Notes under the pieces: model-generated | The model's input: the letters and a program-made list of their open reading frames with translations, nothing else | Told to the model about the DNA's origin: nothing | The model's database searches: none | Shown here: positions 36,228 through 46,103 of the stretch, piece after piece | Position numbering within the stretch: position 1 is the first letter of the stretch | Layout: each line of letters starts with the position of its first letter | Made by a program: the position numbers and the translations under genes | From: Caprimulgus europaeus | Lineage: Eukaryota > Chordata > Aves > Caprimulgiformes > Caprimulgidae | DNA length: 64,000 nucleotides | Direction: 5' to 3' | NCBI GenBank assembly: GCA_907165065.1 | Contig: OU015525.1 | Span: 3,786,622 to 3,850,621, forward strand

Positions 36228-38507
36228 CCTGTTTCCTATTATTTTGAAAATGTTTCTACATTTATAGTTGGGTGTCAGTTCTTGTCAAATTGATTCTTGT
36301 CTTTTAGTCTGTAATTAAATGCTCAGATCCTGACATCCTTACTCAATTTTTGCTCTGGCAGAAAGACAGAGGTACATACTGATTCTGCAGTTACTTTTGT
36401 CCTTCAAATTTAAAGGAATGAAAAATGAGATCTGAATTTTCAGTGATTAGGATATAATGGGTCAGGTATTGAGTTTTCAACAAGTTTCTTAAATTAGAGT
36501 AACATTTACATTCTTGAAGATTTTCCTGATTCCAATGACCATGTCTGCACTTCTCTTAGATAAATTATTTCCCTGATACACAGTTAAAATCTGAGATACA
36601 AGCAAATAGAAGAGAGAAATGTTTGCCAGTAGAAAATGAAATTTTGAGAGATAAAAGTCTGCTTTATGCAAAAAAATCCTCCAAAGTAACAGGGCAAGAA
36701 AGGCAGAAGTGCCAGTCAAATCTTAGATTTATTTCTAAGAAATTATCTGAGTTTTCACCAGTTATACACACCTCTTCAAAACCTTCAAACAGAGGTATGT
36801 TTTGATGGGATATCACATGATCAGGTTACTGTGACTGAATACATTTCAAGTTAACCTTGATTATTGCCCATTTGCATGCTCTTCGGTCTTTATAAGCATC
36901 ACATAGTGCCAGGTCATTAATTCTGCTGTGAAAGAGAGCTAAGGGAGGATGAACCTTAGATTGAGAGTCCACGTGTAGACAGTTCCTGCAGCTCAATTAA
37001 TGAGTAGTAACTTGTATTCATTTACTTGAATCCAAAGTCAGTAGGACTTTTGAGCAGTCTGCAGTTTGCTTTTTGTCCCATCTCAGGTTTCTTTGCAATG
37101 AGTGGGAAAATAGAGTACTCTTACTGAGTGGCTGTGCACAGTGCTGACCCTTCAGATGGATGGCAAGTCTTTGATCTGAGCTTCTCAAAGCAATCTGAAA
37201 ATATCAATTATTTATGCTTTGTAATGCCTTTAAACTTTAGCCATGATGACACACCTCTAAGGACCTGACCAAAGAGGCTGATCTTCAGTGCAAGCAGTTT
37301 GAACTGCTAGAATCCACACAAAGACCATAATGATTCAGAGCAATGGTCTCTCTGGCCTCATATACTGTGTCATTCAAAGGTGCTTAAGGACAGACCATGT
37401 GAAAAGAGGAAATATCAGCTAGAATTGTGGACAGCATCAGTCATTCCTTTAACTGCCTAAATATGGCTTTATTAGATGCCTAAAATTTAGGTTCCAACTG
37501 GGAAGATATTGTCATAAATGTATGTCTAAAATGTTTGAATGAGTCAGTGGCAAGTGTCCTCTTCCCTATGGGTAGTCTAATTTCCTCAAGAGCAATGATG
37601 TCTTATGGAGGGATCAGTTGGTGTTTGCAGCACAATTAATGGCTCAGGAGGGTTCTCTGAGGCCCACAGGAGAAAAGAGTCTTTCTAAGAGCAATGCAGA
37701 TTTATAAACTCCTTTTACATCACTCTACCACTGTTAGCTGACATTTTCAGTTGGCAATACTTGAATTATCTGTCTCATTGAGCCCCCAAAATACAGTGAA
37801 ATTTTGGTGTTGTAAGAGGGACAAGAGAAGAGAAGCCTAAGGGACTCCATCATTCACCGTGATGCTCCTTGGCCCTGGGGTGAGTGAACTTTCAATGAAG
37901 TCATTTTGGGGAAGTGTGTGGTTCTTTTTGATAAGGTTAAAACAGCTTATTCTTCTCTGGAGAGTAATTCCTCTTGACCTGGGGATTATGGGAAGATGGG
38001 TAAGATTGCTGCTGCTGAGTGCAGAGCTTCCTGTGTGGGGAACCAGAAGGCCCAAAGTGGCCAGTTGTGTGCTAGCATATATTGATCCAAAAAAGGCCAC
38101 AAATTCCGTATGTTTCATCACCATTTCAGTCTCAAGTGATTCTGTGATATTTAAAAGCTTTTGTACATGAAAGAGAAAATTTGAAAAAGAAGTGTCCCAT
38201 GCTGGCAAATAATAGATCTTCCCTTTCCCTCTGCATAATATTCAAGCATTGTTACTGTTCTTTGTCTTTTCTCCCTAAGTAACTTAAAAATTCAATCTTA
38301 ATGAACTTTTTCTATTGGAACAGCATGACCACTGGAATTATGGCAATGTTCTATCTTCAAAATCAGTAACAAAGACAGAATATATATGTTTCTTTTCCCT
38401 TTCTGTGGACATGCACACATTAGTATTATAGAGAATCTCTGAGAACATCAGATTTTGATATGCTTAAGTACTCTACTTATCTCTGTTCTTGAGATATAAA
38501 TGTGAAA

Positions 38508-38526
38508 AATAATAATAATAATAAAA
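38508..38526. repeat. (AAT)n trinucleotide repeat
   Basis: About five AAT units ending in A-rich sequence, 20 bp before the LTR at 38548. Confidence 0.85.
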
Positions 38527-38547
38527 AATCTCTCAAGACAGGAAGTC

Positions 38548-39157
38548 TGTATTGGATCTGGCTGAGATGGAGTTAATTTTCCCCATAGCAGCCCTCATAG
38601 TGCTGTGCTCTGTATTAGTAGTTAGGAAGGTGTTGACAGCACAGCAGTGTTTTGGCTACTGCTGAGCAGTGCTTGCACAGCATCAAGGCTGTCTCTCCAA
38701 CATTACCCTCAAAGGTCAGTTAGGCTGGGGGTAGGTAAGATCTTGGGAGGGGACATAGCCAGGACAACTGATCCAAACTGACCAAAGGGATATTCCATAA
38801 CATATGATGTCTGCTCAACAAAAAAAGCTAAAAGAAAGGAGGAGGGGCAGGGGCATTTGTTATTATGACATTTGTATTCTGGAGCAACCACTGTGAATAC
38901 AGATGCCCTGCTTCCCAGGAAGCAGCTGGACATTGCCTGCTGATAGTAGTGAATAAATCTTTTGTTTTCTTTTATTATCCATGTGCAGCCTTTGCTTTTG
39001 CTTTAATAAACTGCCTTTATCTTGACCCACGAGGGTTTGTTGGGTGGTTGTTTTTTGTTTTTTTTTTAATCTTTACTCCCCACCTATCCTACTGTGGAGG
39101 GGAGTGATAGAGTAGTTTGATGAGCACCTGGTGTCCAGCCAAGGTCAACCCACTACA
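38548..39157 (+). mobile_element. Solo LTR of an ERVL-like endogenous retrovirus
   Basis: Runs from TGTATTGG to CACTACA, about 610 bp. Flanks AAGTC (38543-38547) and CAGTC (39158-39162) agree in 4 of 5 bases, fitting a decayed 5-bp target duplication. Possible polyadenylation signals AATAAA lie at 38952-38957 and 39005-39010. The 3' end shares blocks with the LTR at 12446 (AGTGATAGAGT, GGTCAACCCAC), and the 5' end shares 'gagttaattttc' with the LTRs at 44306 and 1641. No internal viral region is present. Confidence 0.85.
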
Positions 39158-41090
39158 CAGTCTCATAGATTCTCTTGGAAACAGGGCAGCACATAGTTTG
39201 TCAGTGTCATTCACTAAATGATAGAATATCATTCTCAGTGGTATATAAGCTGCTTGAAAGTGTTACATGACTATTTTCCTTGGTGGTGGTGTCAAAGCAA
39301 AATAGTTTTGGATCAGTGTTCTCTGGAGGAAGACTTAGAAACCAGCACAGGAGGTTTTCTTTGGTAACAGTGGGTTAAAGAAGAAATTTTTTTTCAGTTT
39401 AGTTAGAGAGACTAGTGTCCCAGCAGGAAAGACTCTGAGAAGAACAGTGCATCTGTGAGTATCTCTTAACGAAGAAAGATGTGTTTAGAGGGGACAGTGT
39501 ATTTGCTGTTAGTTGTGCCTCTCAGAGGGGTCACATGCAGTGATGTAGATGGAAAGATCGTCTTATCTCTTCTGTGTCAAAAGCTCAAGTTCTGTCTTGG
39601 GGAACTGCAGCATAAACAGCTTGATGTTCAACAGGTTGGTTAGCATTGCAGTGTCATAGGAAAATCACTGCAAGTGATAAAATACACTTTCTGAAGTGCT
39701 GTGCTTTATCCCAGCATTTTGGTGGTGGTCAACCTGGTTAGAAGATGGCCGCATCCCATGATGCACTGTAGCTTGTCATGTTCTCCTTTACAACCAAGTT
39801 ACCCTCTCCAAACAAATGTAATGATTTGGGAGTGAAATCTTGAGAGTGAAATTAGACAAAGGGTTGAGGATTTATTTAAGGCTGTTTCTGTGTCCTCCTT
39901 TTCTTCCTAGGCCTTCATTAACATGAAGATGAAAAAAACTAAAGCTAAAAATCCCACATAATTTGAGTCCTGACCGAGTTAGAATGTGGTGGTTATCATA
40001 TCTTTATTAGCTATCCACCTCCTGGGGTAGATCTTAAAAATACTCATATTTGCATAATATGTAGTCTGTTCAATATATAAATAATAAACTCCTAATTGCC
40101 TTTATCTTTCTGATGTGAGATTCTTAAACCATCTTTGTGAAGAGAATTATAATTCCACCATACTTGGTGAATTTTCTGAAATATCCCTTGTAGTTTCATT
40201 AGGCTTTAATAGGAATTGGAATCTGCTTCACAACAACCTTTCATTTACAGAATATGTCTCAGCTCTCAAAATAGGCTGTTTAGATGAATCTGGAAAAGGA
40301 GCCTTTAGACTTTAGTAGTAATTAAAGAAATAACTATTTCCTAAAAAAACTGCTGGAGAGATAACTTTTTTTACTGCTGAGTTTGGTAAGGAAGTTGCTT
40401 AAGCTTTGACAGATTATTAATTCCCCAATTAATGACCATATTTTAACACTGAAATGAACTTTTCACATTACAATGTTCAATGACTTTGCTCTACAGTGCA
40501 TAAACCATTTCATTTCTCTCACAAGTGTTACTGTGTTGAGGGCTTGTACAAAGAGATACCATATTTACAACTGTGCATCTCAAATGAGTCTTATCATCCC
40601 AACTCAGAAGGCGGGCAAAGTTTCTTGTCACTGAAATGATGAACAAGGTGGAGTGGAGGTAGATCATTTCAATTTTCACATTACTGTGGTTGATTGAATT
40701 ACCTCTTGTTAGTTGAACTGCTATAGCTGTCCATGTACAGCCTGCTGAGAGTGCAGAGTAAAATGCATTAGTTCTGATGTCATGTCATCAAAACGTGCTA
40801 AGAATAACATCCCATCCATTGCTGCCTCTCAGCTGACAAGCAGTAACTCATTAAACAGCAGTAATCTGATCCCTTTTAATTGTCTGACTAGTCTTTAGAT
40901 GAAAAAAGCCATATAAATTGGAATATTTTCAAGGCTTAACTCTTAAACTTCTAGTTTAAGAGTTCTAGGGTGCTTACAGAAGAGCCACATAACAGTAGTA
41001 TTTTGGAGCAGCCTGTGCACAGCTTTGGATTGGAGGGACTTTTGAATTGGAGGTAGAAGAAAGCCTACGCAATTTTAGGCCCCAATGATC
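39158..41090. other. Unique noncoding sequence
   Basis: No gene recognised. Points of note are a YY1-like AAGATGGC followed by CCCATGATGC (39742-39765), and a perfect 12-bp inverted repeat at 40938-40964. The block 40740-40880 may be conserved noncoding sequence, but there is no proof. A splice-acceptor-like tract at about 39890-39910 precedes only a 17-codon open frame and is not called. Confidence 0.5.
40938..40964. repeat. Perfect short inverted repeat (hairpin)
   Basis: Arms AACTCTTAAACT (40938-40949) and AGTTTAAGAGTT (40953-40964) are exactly complementary around the 3-base loop TCT. The stem is too short for a microRNA precursor and is not followed by a T run. Confidence 0.9.
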
Positions 41091-41091
41091 A

Positions 41092-41200
41092 TAGAATCAT
41101 AGAACAGTTTGGGTTGGAAGGGACCTTAAAGACCAACTAGTTTCAACCCCCTTGCCATGAGCAGGGAAACCTTCCACTAGACCAGGTTGCTTAAAGCCTC
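41092..41200 (-). mobile_element. CR1 LINE 3' fragment
   Basis: Well-preserved reversed CR1 tail ('atagaatcatagaacagttt', 'ggttggaagggaccttaaag', 'ccactagaccaggttgctta'), which then breaks off into unrelated sequence. Confidence 0.93.
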
Positions 41201-41268
41201 AATGATAACTGTCCGCATTGCACTCTGATTTTTGGTTGTACATCTCCCTGCCTAAATAAAAGCCAAAC

Positions 41269-41671
41269 TGTTGTAGATCACTAGAGATGTTGTACAATCA
41301 GAGGCCGCAGTAAGCCAGCTTAGGCCCTTGACATAAGTCAGGGTAAATTAACAGAAGTCTCCAAGATACTTACCTTGAGACTTCAAATAACTTCAGACAA
41401 ACAACTTTAACTAAGCTGGGAAAAAGAAGGGAGCTGGTAACCGCAAAGTAAGGGGTATTCTGTTGACGTCCTTGGGATGTGAACAGAGCAATACCACCTG
41501 TTATAACAAAGAGAAAGTTCCCAGGAAAATTAATGAGCCAATCAGTGTGGGTCTTTGAGGGTATGCATGAGCTTAATTAACCGCTGTATATAGGGAGCAC
41601 ATATGTAATCAATAAACGGAAGTCTGATGATCCTCATATTGAGCTATCCGGGTCTTCCCTCCGTCGCGACA
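41269..41671 (+). mobile_element. Solo LTR of an ERVK-like endogenous retrovirus, young-looking
   Basis: 403 bp from TG (41269) to CA (41671), with perfect 6-bp flanks CCAAAC at 41263-41268 and 41672-41677. A 6-bp duplication is typical of alpha/beta-retrovirus-like (ERVK) elements, unlike the 5-bp duplications of the other LTRs here. A TATA-like TATATA lies at 41587-41592 and a polyadenylation signal AATAAA at 41611-41616, giving a compact promoter and terminator layout. The CpG-containing end (ccgtcgcgaca) also suggests little decay. No internal viral region is present. Confidence 0.85.
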
Positions 41672-41698
41672 CCAAACTTCTAAAACACAAATGCCTTG

Positions 41699-41943
41699 CA
41701 GAATCACAAAATGGTTGAGAATGTTGGAGACAACCAGAGTTCATCTGGTCCAAGCCCCTGCTAAAAGCAGTCACCTAAAGTAGATGTTCAGGGCTATGTC
41801 TGATCAGGTCTTGAGCACCTCTAAAGATGGAAACCCCACAAACTCTTTGAGCAACACATTCCAGTGTTTGACCACTCTCACTGTGAACAAGAGCTTCTTT
41901 CTTACACAAAAGTGGAATTTCCTCCATTTCAGTTTCTGCAAGG
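41699..41943 (-). mobile_element. CR1 LINE fragment, diverged
   Basis: Reversed CR1 tail ('cagaatcacaaaatggttga') and the blocks 'tcaggtcttgagcacctcta', 'ttccagtgtttgaccactct' and 'aaaagtggaatttcctccat'. It is more diverged than the copy at 41092, so it appears to be a separate, older insertion. Confidence 0.88.
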
Positions 41944-42442
41944 ATTGTGGTTTTGATGTCTAACACTGTGCTTTGTGAAAGAGTTTGCTCTATGAAGAGG
42001 CATTCTTGATGATTATTTTGAACAAAATTGTTCTTAGTTTTACAACTACCATTTGTATTATGTTTACAACATGCAATTAAGGCTTCATATTAACTGTTCT
42101 CTACAAGGCAGATCTCAATGACCAATATTTATTTATACTTTTTCTAGAACACAGCATTAAAAAGACTATAGAGGATAAATTTAATGCAAGAGAGAAGCTA
42201 TAAAAGCTGCATTTCAGCTTGTATGAACAAATTTGGTTATTTACTGGCCTAGGAAATTTTCTCATTTGACACTTAAATACTGCTGTGGGGTGACAGATAC
42301 ACAAACTTCCTGGAATCTCTATAATTTGTAGCTTCTTCTTCTTTATTAAATTATATATTCCAATGGATATCTTGTTAACAACCAGTATATGGCAAATATA
42401 TTCTCCGAGCTTATTAGTACAGAAATAATTGTAAGTGGCTGC

Positions 42443-42494
42443 TATAGTTCATTAAGGCTTATTTATTTTATAGTTCATTAAGGCTAATTTTATA
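42443..42494. repeat. 26-bp tandem duplication
   Basis: Two units starting tatagttcattaaggct, at 42443-42468 and 42469-42494, nearly identical. Confidence 0.85.
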
Positions 42495-42714
42495 AGTCTA
42501 AAATATATTTTAATAGCCATTTTTGCCTCTGTTTTTTTATGTTTCTCTGCCATCTACTGCTAGCAATATTTTCTGATTTTATTCTGTGGTCCTAGATAAT
42601 TTGCCACTATGTTTACTGTTAACTATTTAGTAATGGCTTTTAAACAGTTTTGCTAGGCAGTAGCAGATGCTAATCTTCAGTCAGATGTGTATTCAGTTAC
42701 ATATGCTTTTCCAA

Positions 42715-42776
42715 GGTCAAAGGGACCAGTTAATATGATCTCTGATCTCTTGATCCAGCACACTGGGAATTCACCT
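42715..42776 (-). mobile_element. Possible ancient CR1-family relic
   Basis: The series 'aagggaccagtta', 'atgatctctgatctcttgat', 'gggaattcacct' resembles the tail region of old CR1 lineages known from reptiles. It is short and diverged. Confidence 0.33.
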
Positions 42777-43224
42777 TGTTTTATGGACAGAAATTTATCT
42801 TAGTGTATACATGCGATTCAAAATTTCAGTAACTTGATTCAGGGAGTGCCTTGAAGACCAGAGTAAGTTTGATTTAATTATAAAAAGTTATACCATGCGA
42901 GTAAAAAGGAATGTGGGTAGTTTTATTTTTGGTTTGAGGAGGGTTTTTTTATTATTTTTATTGATAATGTAATCGTATCAGTAAATTTCTTTAAAATACA
43001 TTCTAAAACTGTTAATGTATAGTATATTGTTTAATATAATCAAAGTGTGTCACAGTAGTTTGACACACAGTGAAACTCACCAGACTGGAGAGCCAATTTC
43101 CCAGGTTGTTTTTCAACTATATATTCTTTTGTTGTTGTTTGTTACAAGCTGCTATATTACTGAGTTTTCTCCTGCCCTTTGCTCAGTATCTCACTGAGCC
43201 AGGAGGTACCTGGCTTATCCATGG

Positions 43225-43303
43225 CTCTATAGGAACTGATTGAGGTTGGACTAAATGATCTCCAGAGGTCCCTTCCAACCCCCACCATTCTGTGATTCTG
43301 TGG
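43225..43303 (+). mobile_element. CR1 LINE 3' tail fragment
   Basis: Short sense tail: 'ggttggactaaatgatctcc', 'gaggtcccttccaaccccca', 'cattctgtgattctgtgg'. Confidence 0.92.
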
Positions 43304-44305
43304 TTGCCACAGATAGTCAGATTTTTCATGGCTCAGGTTTTCCAACAGATCACGAGGGAACATACTCCATATCTAATGCTTTCTTGGCTTTGATATGAAA
43401 AGAAATTAAATCTAATCAAATTATTTCAGAGAGAGACTGATACACAAATTGGTAAAGGGAACACACACATCAGCTCAGATGTGAGAGGGAGGGACCTGAC
43501 TTTTTCTTATGCCCTTTCCACTTTCAGTTAATATTTAAGTATTTATTGATGAAAAGATCAGAATTGGAGCACACTTCCTCTCATTCCTGTGTCTTTGCTA
43601 TCAAACCATGGAACACTGCTTGTTTAATATATGTCTCAGCAGTCATTTACACATTTGAAACAGGGAAGCAACTACAAAACAGATTAAACAGTGGCCTCTG
43701 CTGCATATTGCATACTCTCCTGATCTGTTGTAGAAATCTGTGTTTCAATTATTTATTCTAGGTTTAGAGCAAGATCTAGGTTTGAATTCCTATCTATCCA
43801 CATAAGACTAAAGCAAGAAGGAATACTATGAGTACTACTAAACTGTTTTGCTTCCTTCTTGTGGGATTAGAGGAACCAATGTGACTATATTTGGGAGTAT
43901 TCAAAGTCACAGTCACTTCTGTCATTTATTTGTACAGGGATACAGCAAAATTTGAGTCTCACTCAACTGTTGACAAATGTAGGCTTGGAAATTGAGTCAT
44001 TCTAGGCTTTTTTTTTTTTTCCTAAATTTGTGGATATATTGATTTTTATAATCTACTGCCATCTTTGGTTTTTCATGCTGCGTTTCAGTGCTATTCAACC
44101 AAACATTCTGTTGTGAGAATTTCATTTTGGTAAAGTCAACACATTTAACCTTTGCTAAAGCATACATAGACATGTATATGCACACACATGCACCCAAAAC
44201 CTGGTACTTACCAACAGAAAAAAAACCAAACCCTGAACTTGAGTGGGTGAAGCAAGCTCACAAGAATGATTGCAGTCAGGGATAAAAGTAGTGATTGTTT
44301 CAGTT
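43304..44305. other. Unique noncoding sequence
   Basis: No gene or named repeat. A 13-T tract is at 44008-44020. The last five bases, CAGTT (44301-44305), are the left duplication of the next LTR. Confidence 0.5.
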
Positions 44306-44913
44306 TGTCCTAGTTTTTGCTAGGATAGGGTTAATTTTCTTCTTAGCAGTTTGAAAGCACTGTGTTTTGTTTTCAGTGAGGATTGTTATGAGAACAATGT
44401 TGATAACTACAAGGACACTGTGCTTGGGCAGTTTCCAAGATGAGAGGACTGGAAGTGGAGAGTGGAGAATAAAAATGTAGTAGTTAGTAAACCCCAGAAT
44501 TGACAGTTGGATATGCCAATAAAATATTCCATATCATATTATGTCATGTTTAGTATATTAACTGGGGCAGATCAAAAAGTAGGAGATTCTCTTGGGGATA
44601 GCTCAGGATCGTTTTTCTGGGATTGTAATTTCGGTTTCTGGGTTCCTTTTTGCTCCTTCGTCACTGTTATCAGTGGGTGGTGAGCAATTGTACTCTGAAT
44701 AATATATATATATATTTGTTATCATTATTACTCTTATTATTCTTATTATTTTAATTTTATTTTTACTCTAATTATTAAGTTGTTCTTATCTCAACCTACA
44801 AGTCTCCTGACCTTTACCCCTCCAATCTCCCTAATTCCCGGGGTGGGGAGGGAAAGGGGTGGGCTGCGGGCAGCTGTGTCTTGTTTGGCTACCAGCTAAG
44901 TTAGTCTATCATG
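44306..44913 (+). mobile_element. Solo LTR of an ERVL-like endogenous retrovirus
   Basis: It starts TGTCCTAG and is about 608 bp, with perfect 5-bp flanks CAGTT at 44301-44305 and 44914-44918. The 3' end reads ATG where ACA is expected, so the terminal CA has mutated. It is the same family as the minus-strand LTR at 1641-2242, with 17-bp identities at 44330-44346 and 44523-44539. An AT-rich microsatellite-like stretch lies inside (about 44700-44760). No internal viral region is present. Confidence 0.85.
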
Positions 44914-45002
44914 CAGTTACAAAAAGGAATGAAAGAACATGAGCTTAACAAGCATCCAGCTGTTTTTGTTTAGTTAGTTTTTGGAGGTTTTTTTTGTTTT
45001 TT

Positions 45003-46103
45003 ACACCATTTCACACAGTATTCTCCTGCAGAAACTGGCTGTGACTTCAATGGGTTCACACTTCATTGGATGGAAAACTGGCTGGATGGTCAGACCTAAA
45101 GAGTTGTGGTGAATGGAGTTAAATCTAGCTGGTGGCCACTTACAAATGATGTTCCCCAGCTCAGTAATGAGACCAGCTCTGTTTAATATCTTTATCAATG
45201 ATCTGGATGAGGGGATTGAGTACACCCTTGGTAAGTTTGCAGGTGACACCAAGTTGGGTGGGAGTGTTGATCTGCTTAAGGGTAGGAAGACTATACACAG
45301 AGATCTGGACAGGCTGGATTGATGGGTCAAGGACAATTGTATGGGTTTAACAAGGCCAAGTGCTGGGTCCTGTGCTTGGGTCACAACAACCCCATGCAAT
45401 GCTAGAGGCTTGGGGAGGAGTGGCTGGAAAGCTGCTTGGTGGAAAACGACCAGAGGGTGTTGGCTGATAGCTGGCTGAATATGAGCCAACATTGTGCCCA
45501 GGTGGCCATGAAGGCAAATAGCATTTTGGTCTGTATCAGAAATAGTGTGGCCAGAGGACTAGGTAAGTGATTGTCCCACTGTACTTAGCACTGGTGAGGC
45601 TGCACCTTGAGTTCTATGTTCAGTTTTGGGCTCCTCACTAAAGATATTGAGGTGCTGGAGTGTGTCCAGAGAAGTGCAACAAAACTGGTGAAGGGTCTGG
45701 AGACCAAGTCTGATGAGGAACGGCTGAGGGAACTGGGGTTGTTTAGTCTGGAGAAAAGGAGGCTGAGGGGAGATCTTCTCGCTCTCTACAACTACCTGAA
45801 AGGAGGGTGTAGAGAGGTGGTTGTCAGTTTCTTCTCCCAAGTAACAAGTGATAGGACAAGAGGAAATGGCCTCAAGTTATGCCAGGGGAAGTTTAGATTG
45901 GATATCAGGAAAAGTCTATTCACTGAAAGGGTAGTCAAGCGTTGGAACAGGCTGCCCAGGGAGGTGGTGGAGTCACCTTCCTTGGTGGTATTTAAAAGAT
46001 GGGTAGGTGTGGTGCTTGGTTTCATGGTGGACTTGTCAATTTTAGGTTTCTGGTTGCACTCAATGATCTTAAAGGTCTTTTCCAACCAAAATAACTCTAT
46101 GAG
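45003..46103 (+). mobile_element. CR1 LINE copy, longest in the window (about 1.1 kb), with reverse-transcriptase remnant
   Basis: Covers the second half of the CR1 ORF2 reverse transcriptase and the complete 3' end. Frame 45113-45322 has [14 protein letters not shown], then [10 protein letters not shown], where the catalytic F-A-D-D motif would be expected. The first of the two aspartates has become glycine, so the enzyme would be dead even without the stops. Frame 45607-46131 continues [34 protein letters not shown] and [10 protein letters not shown] in the usual order. The tail at 46080-46103 has lost its terminal simple repeat. It lies 89 bp after the LTR at 44306. Confidence 0.95.

Larger units (their letters stand above)
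31788..38547. other. Long unique noncoding stretch
   Basis: About 6.8 kb with no CR1 or LTR insertion and no supportable exon. Simple repeats (AT repeat at 32366, T tracts at 33579 and 36211, GGTT/T-rich at 35230, AAT repeat at 38508) are listed separately. An octamer-like ATTTGCAT lies at 36870-36877. The overlapping ORFs at 37837-38208 (-) and 37859-38170 (+) have no recognisable domain. Confidence 0.5.
41944..43224. other. Mostly unique noncoding sequence
   Basis: It contains a 26-bp tandem duplication (42443-42494) and a possible old CR1 scrap (42715-42776). No gene recognised. Confidence 0.5.

Noticed and set aside
37837-38208. Overlapping open frames of 123 and 103 codons on both strands
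   Set aside because: Both strands are open over the same interval, which is typical of chance. No domain or splice signals were seen.
39880-39961. Acceptor-like tract followed by a short lysine-rich frame with a stop
   Set aside because: Only about 17 codons, AT-rich, no CpG signal and no donor. It could be an alternative last exon, but nothing supports it.
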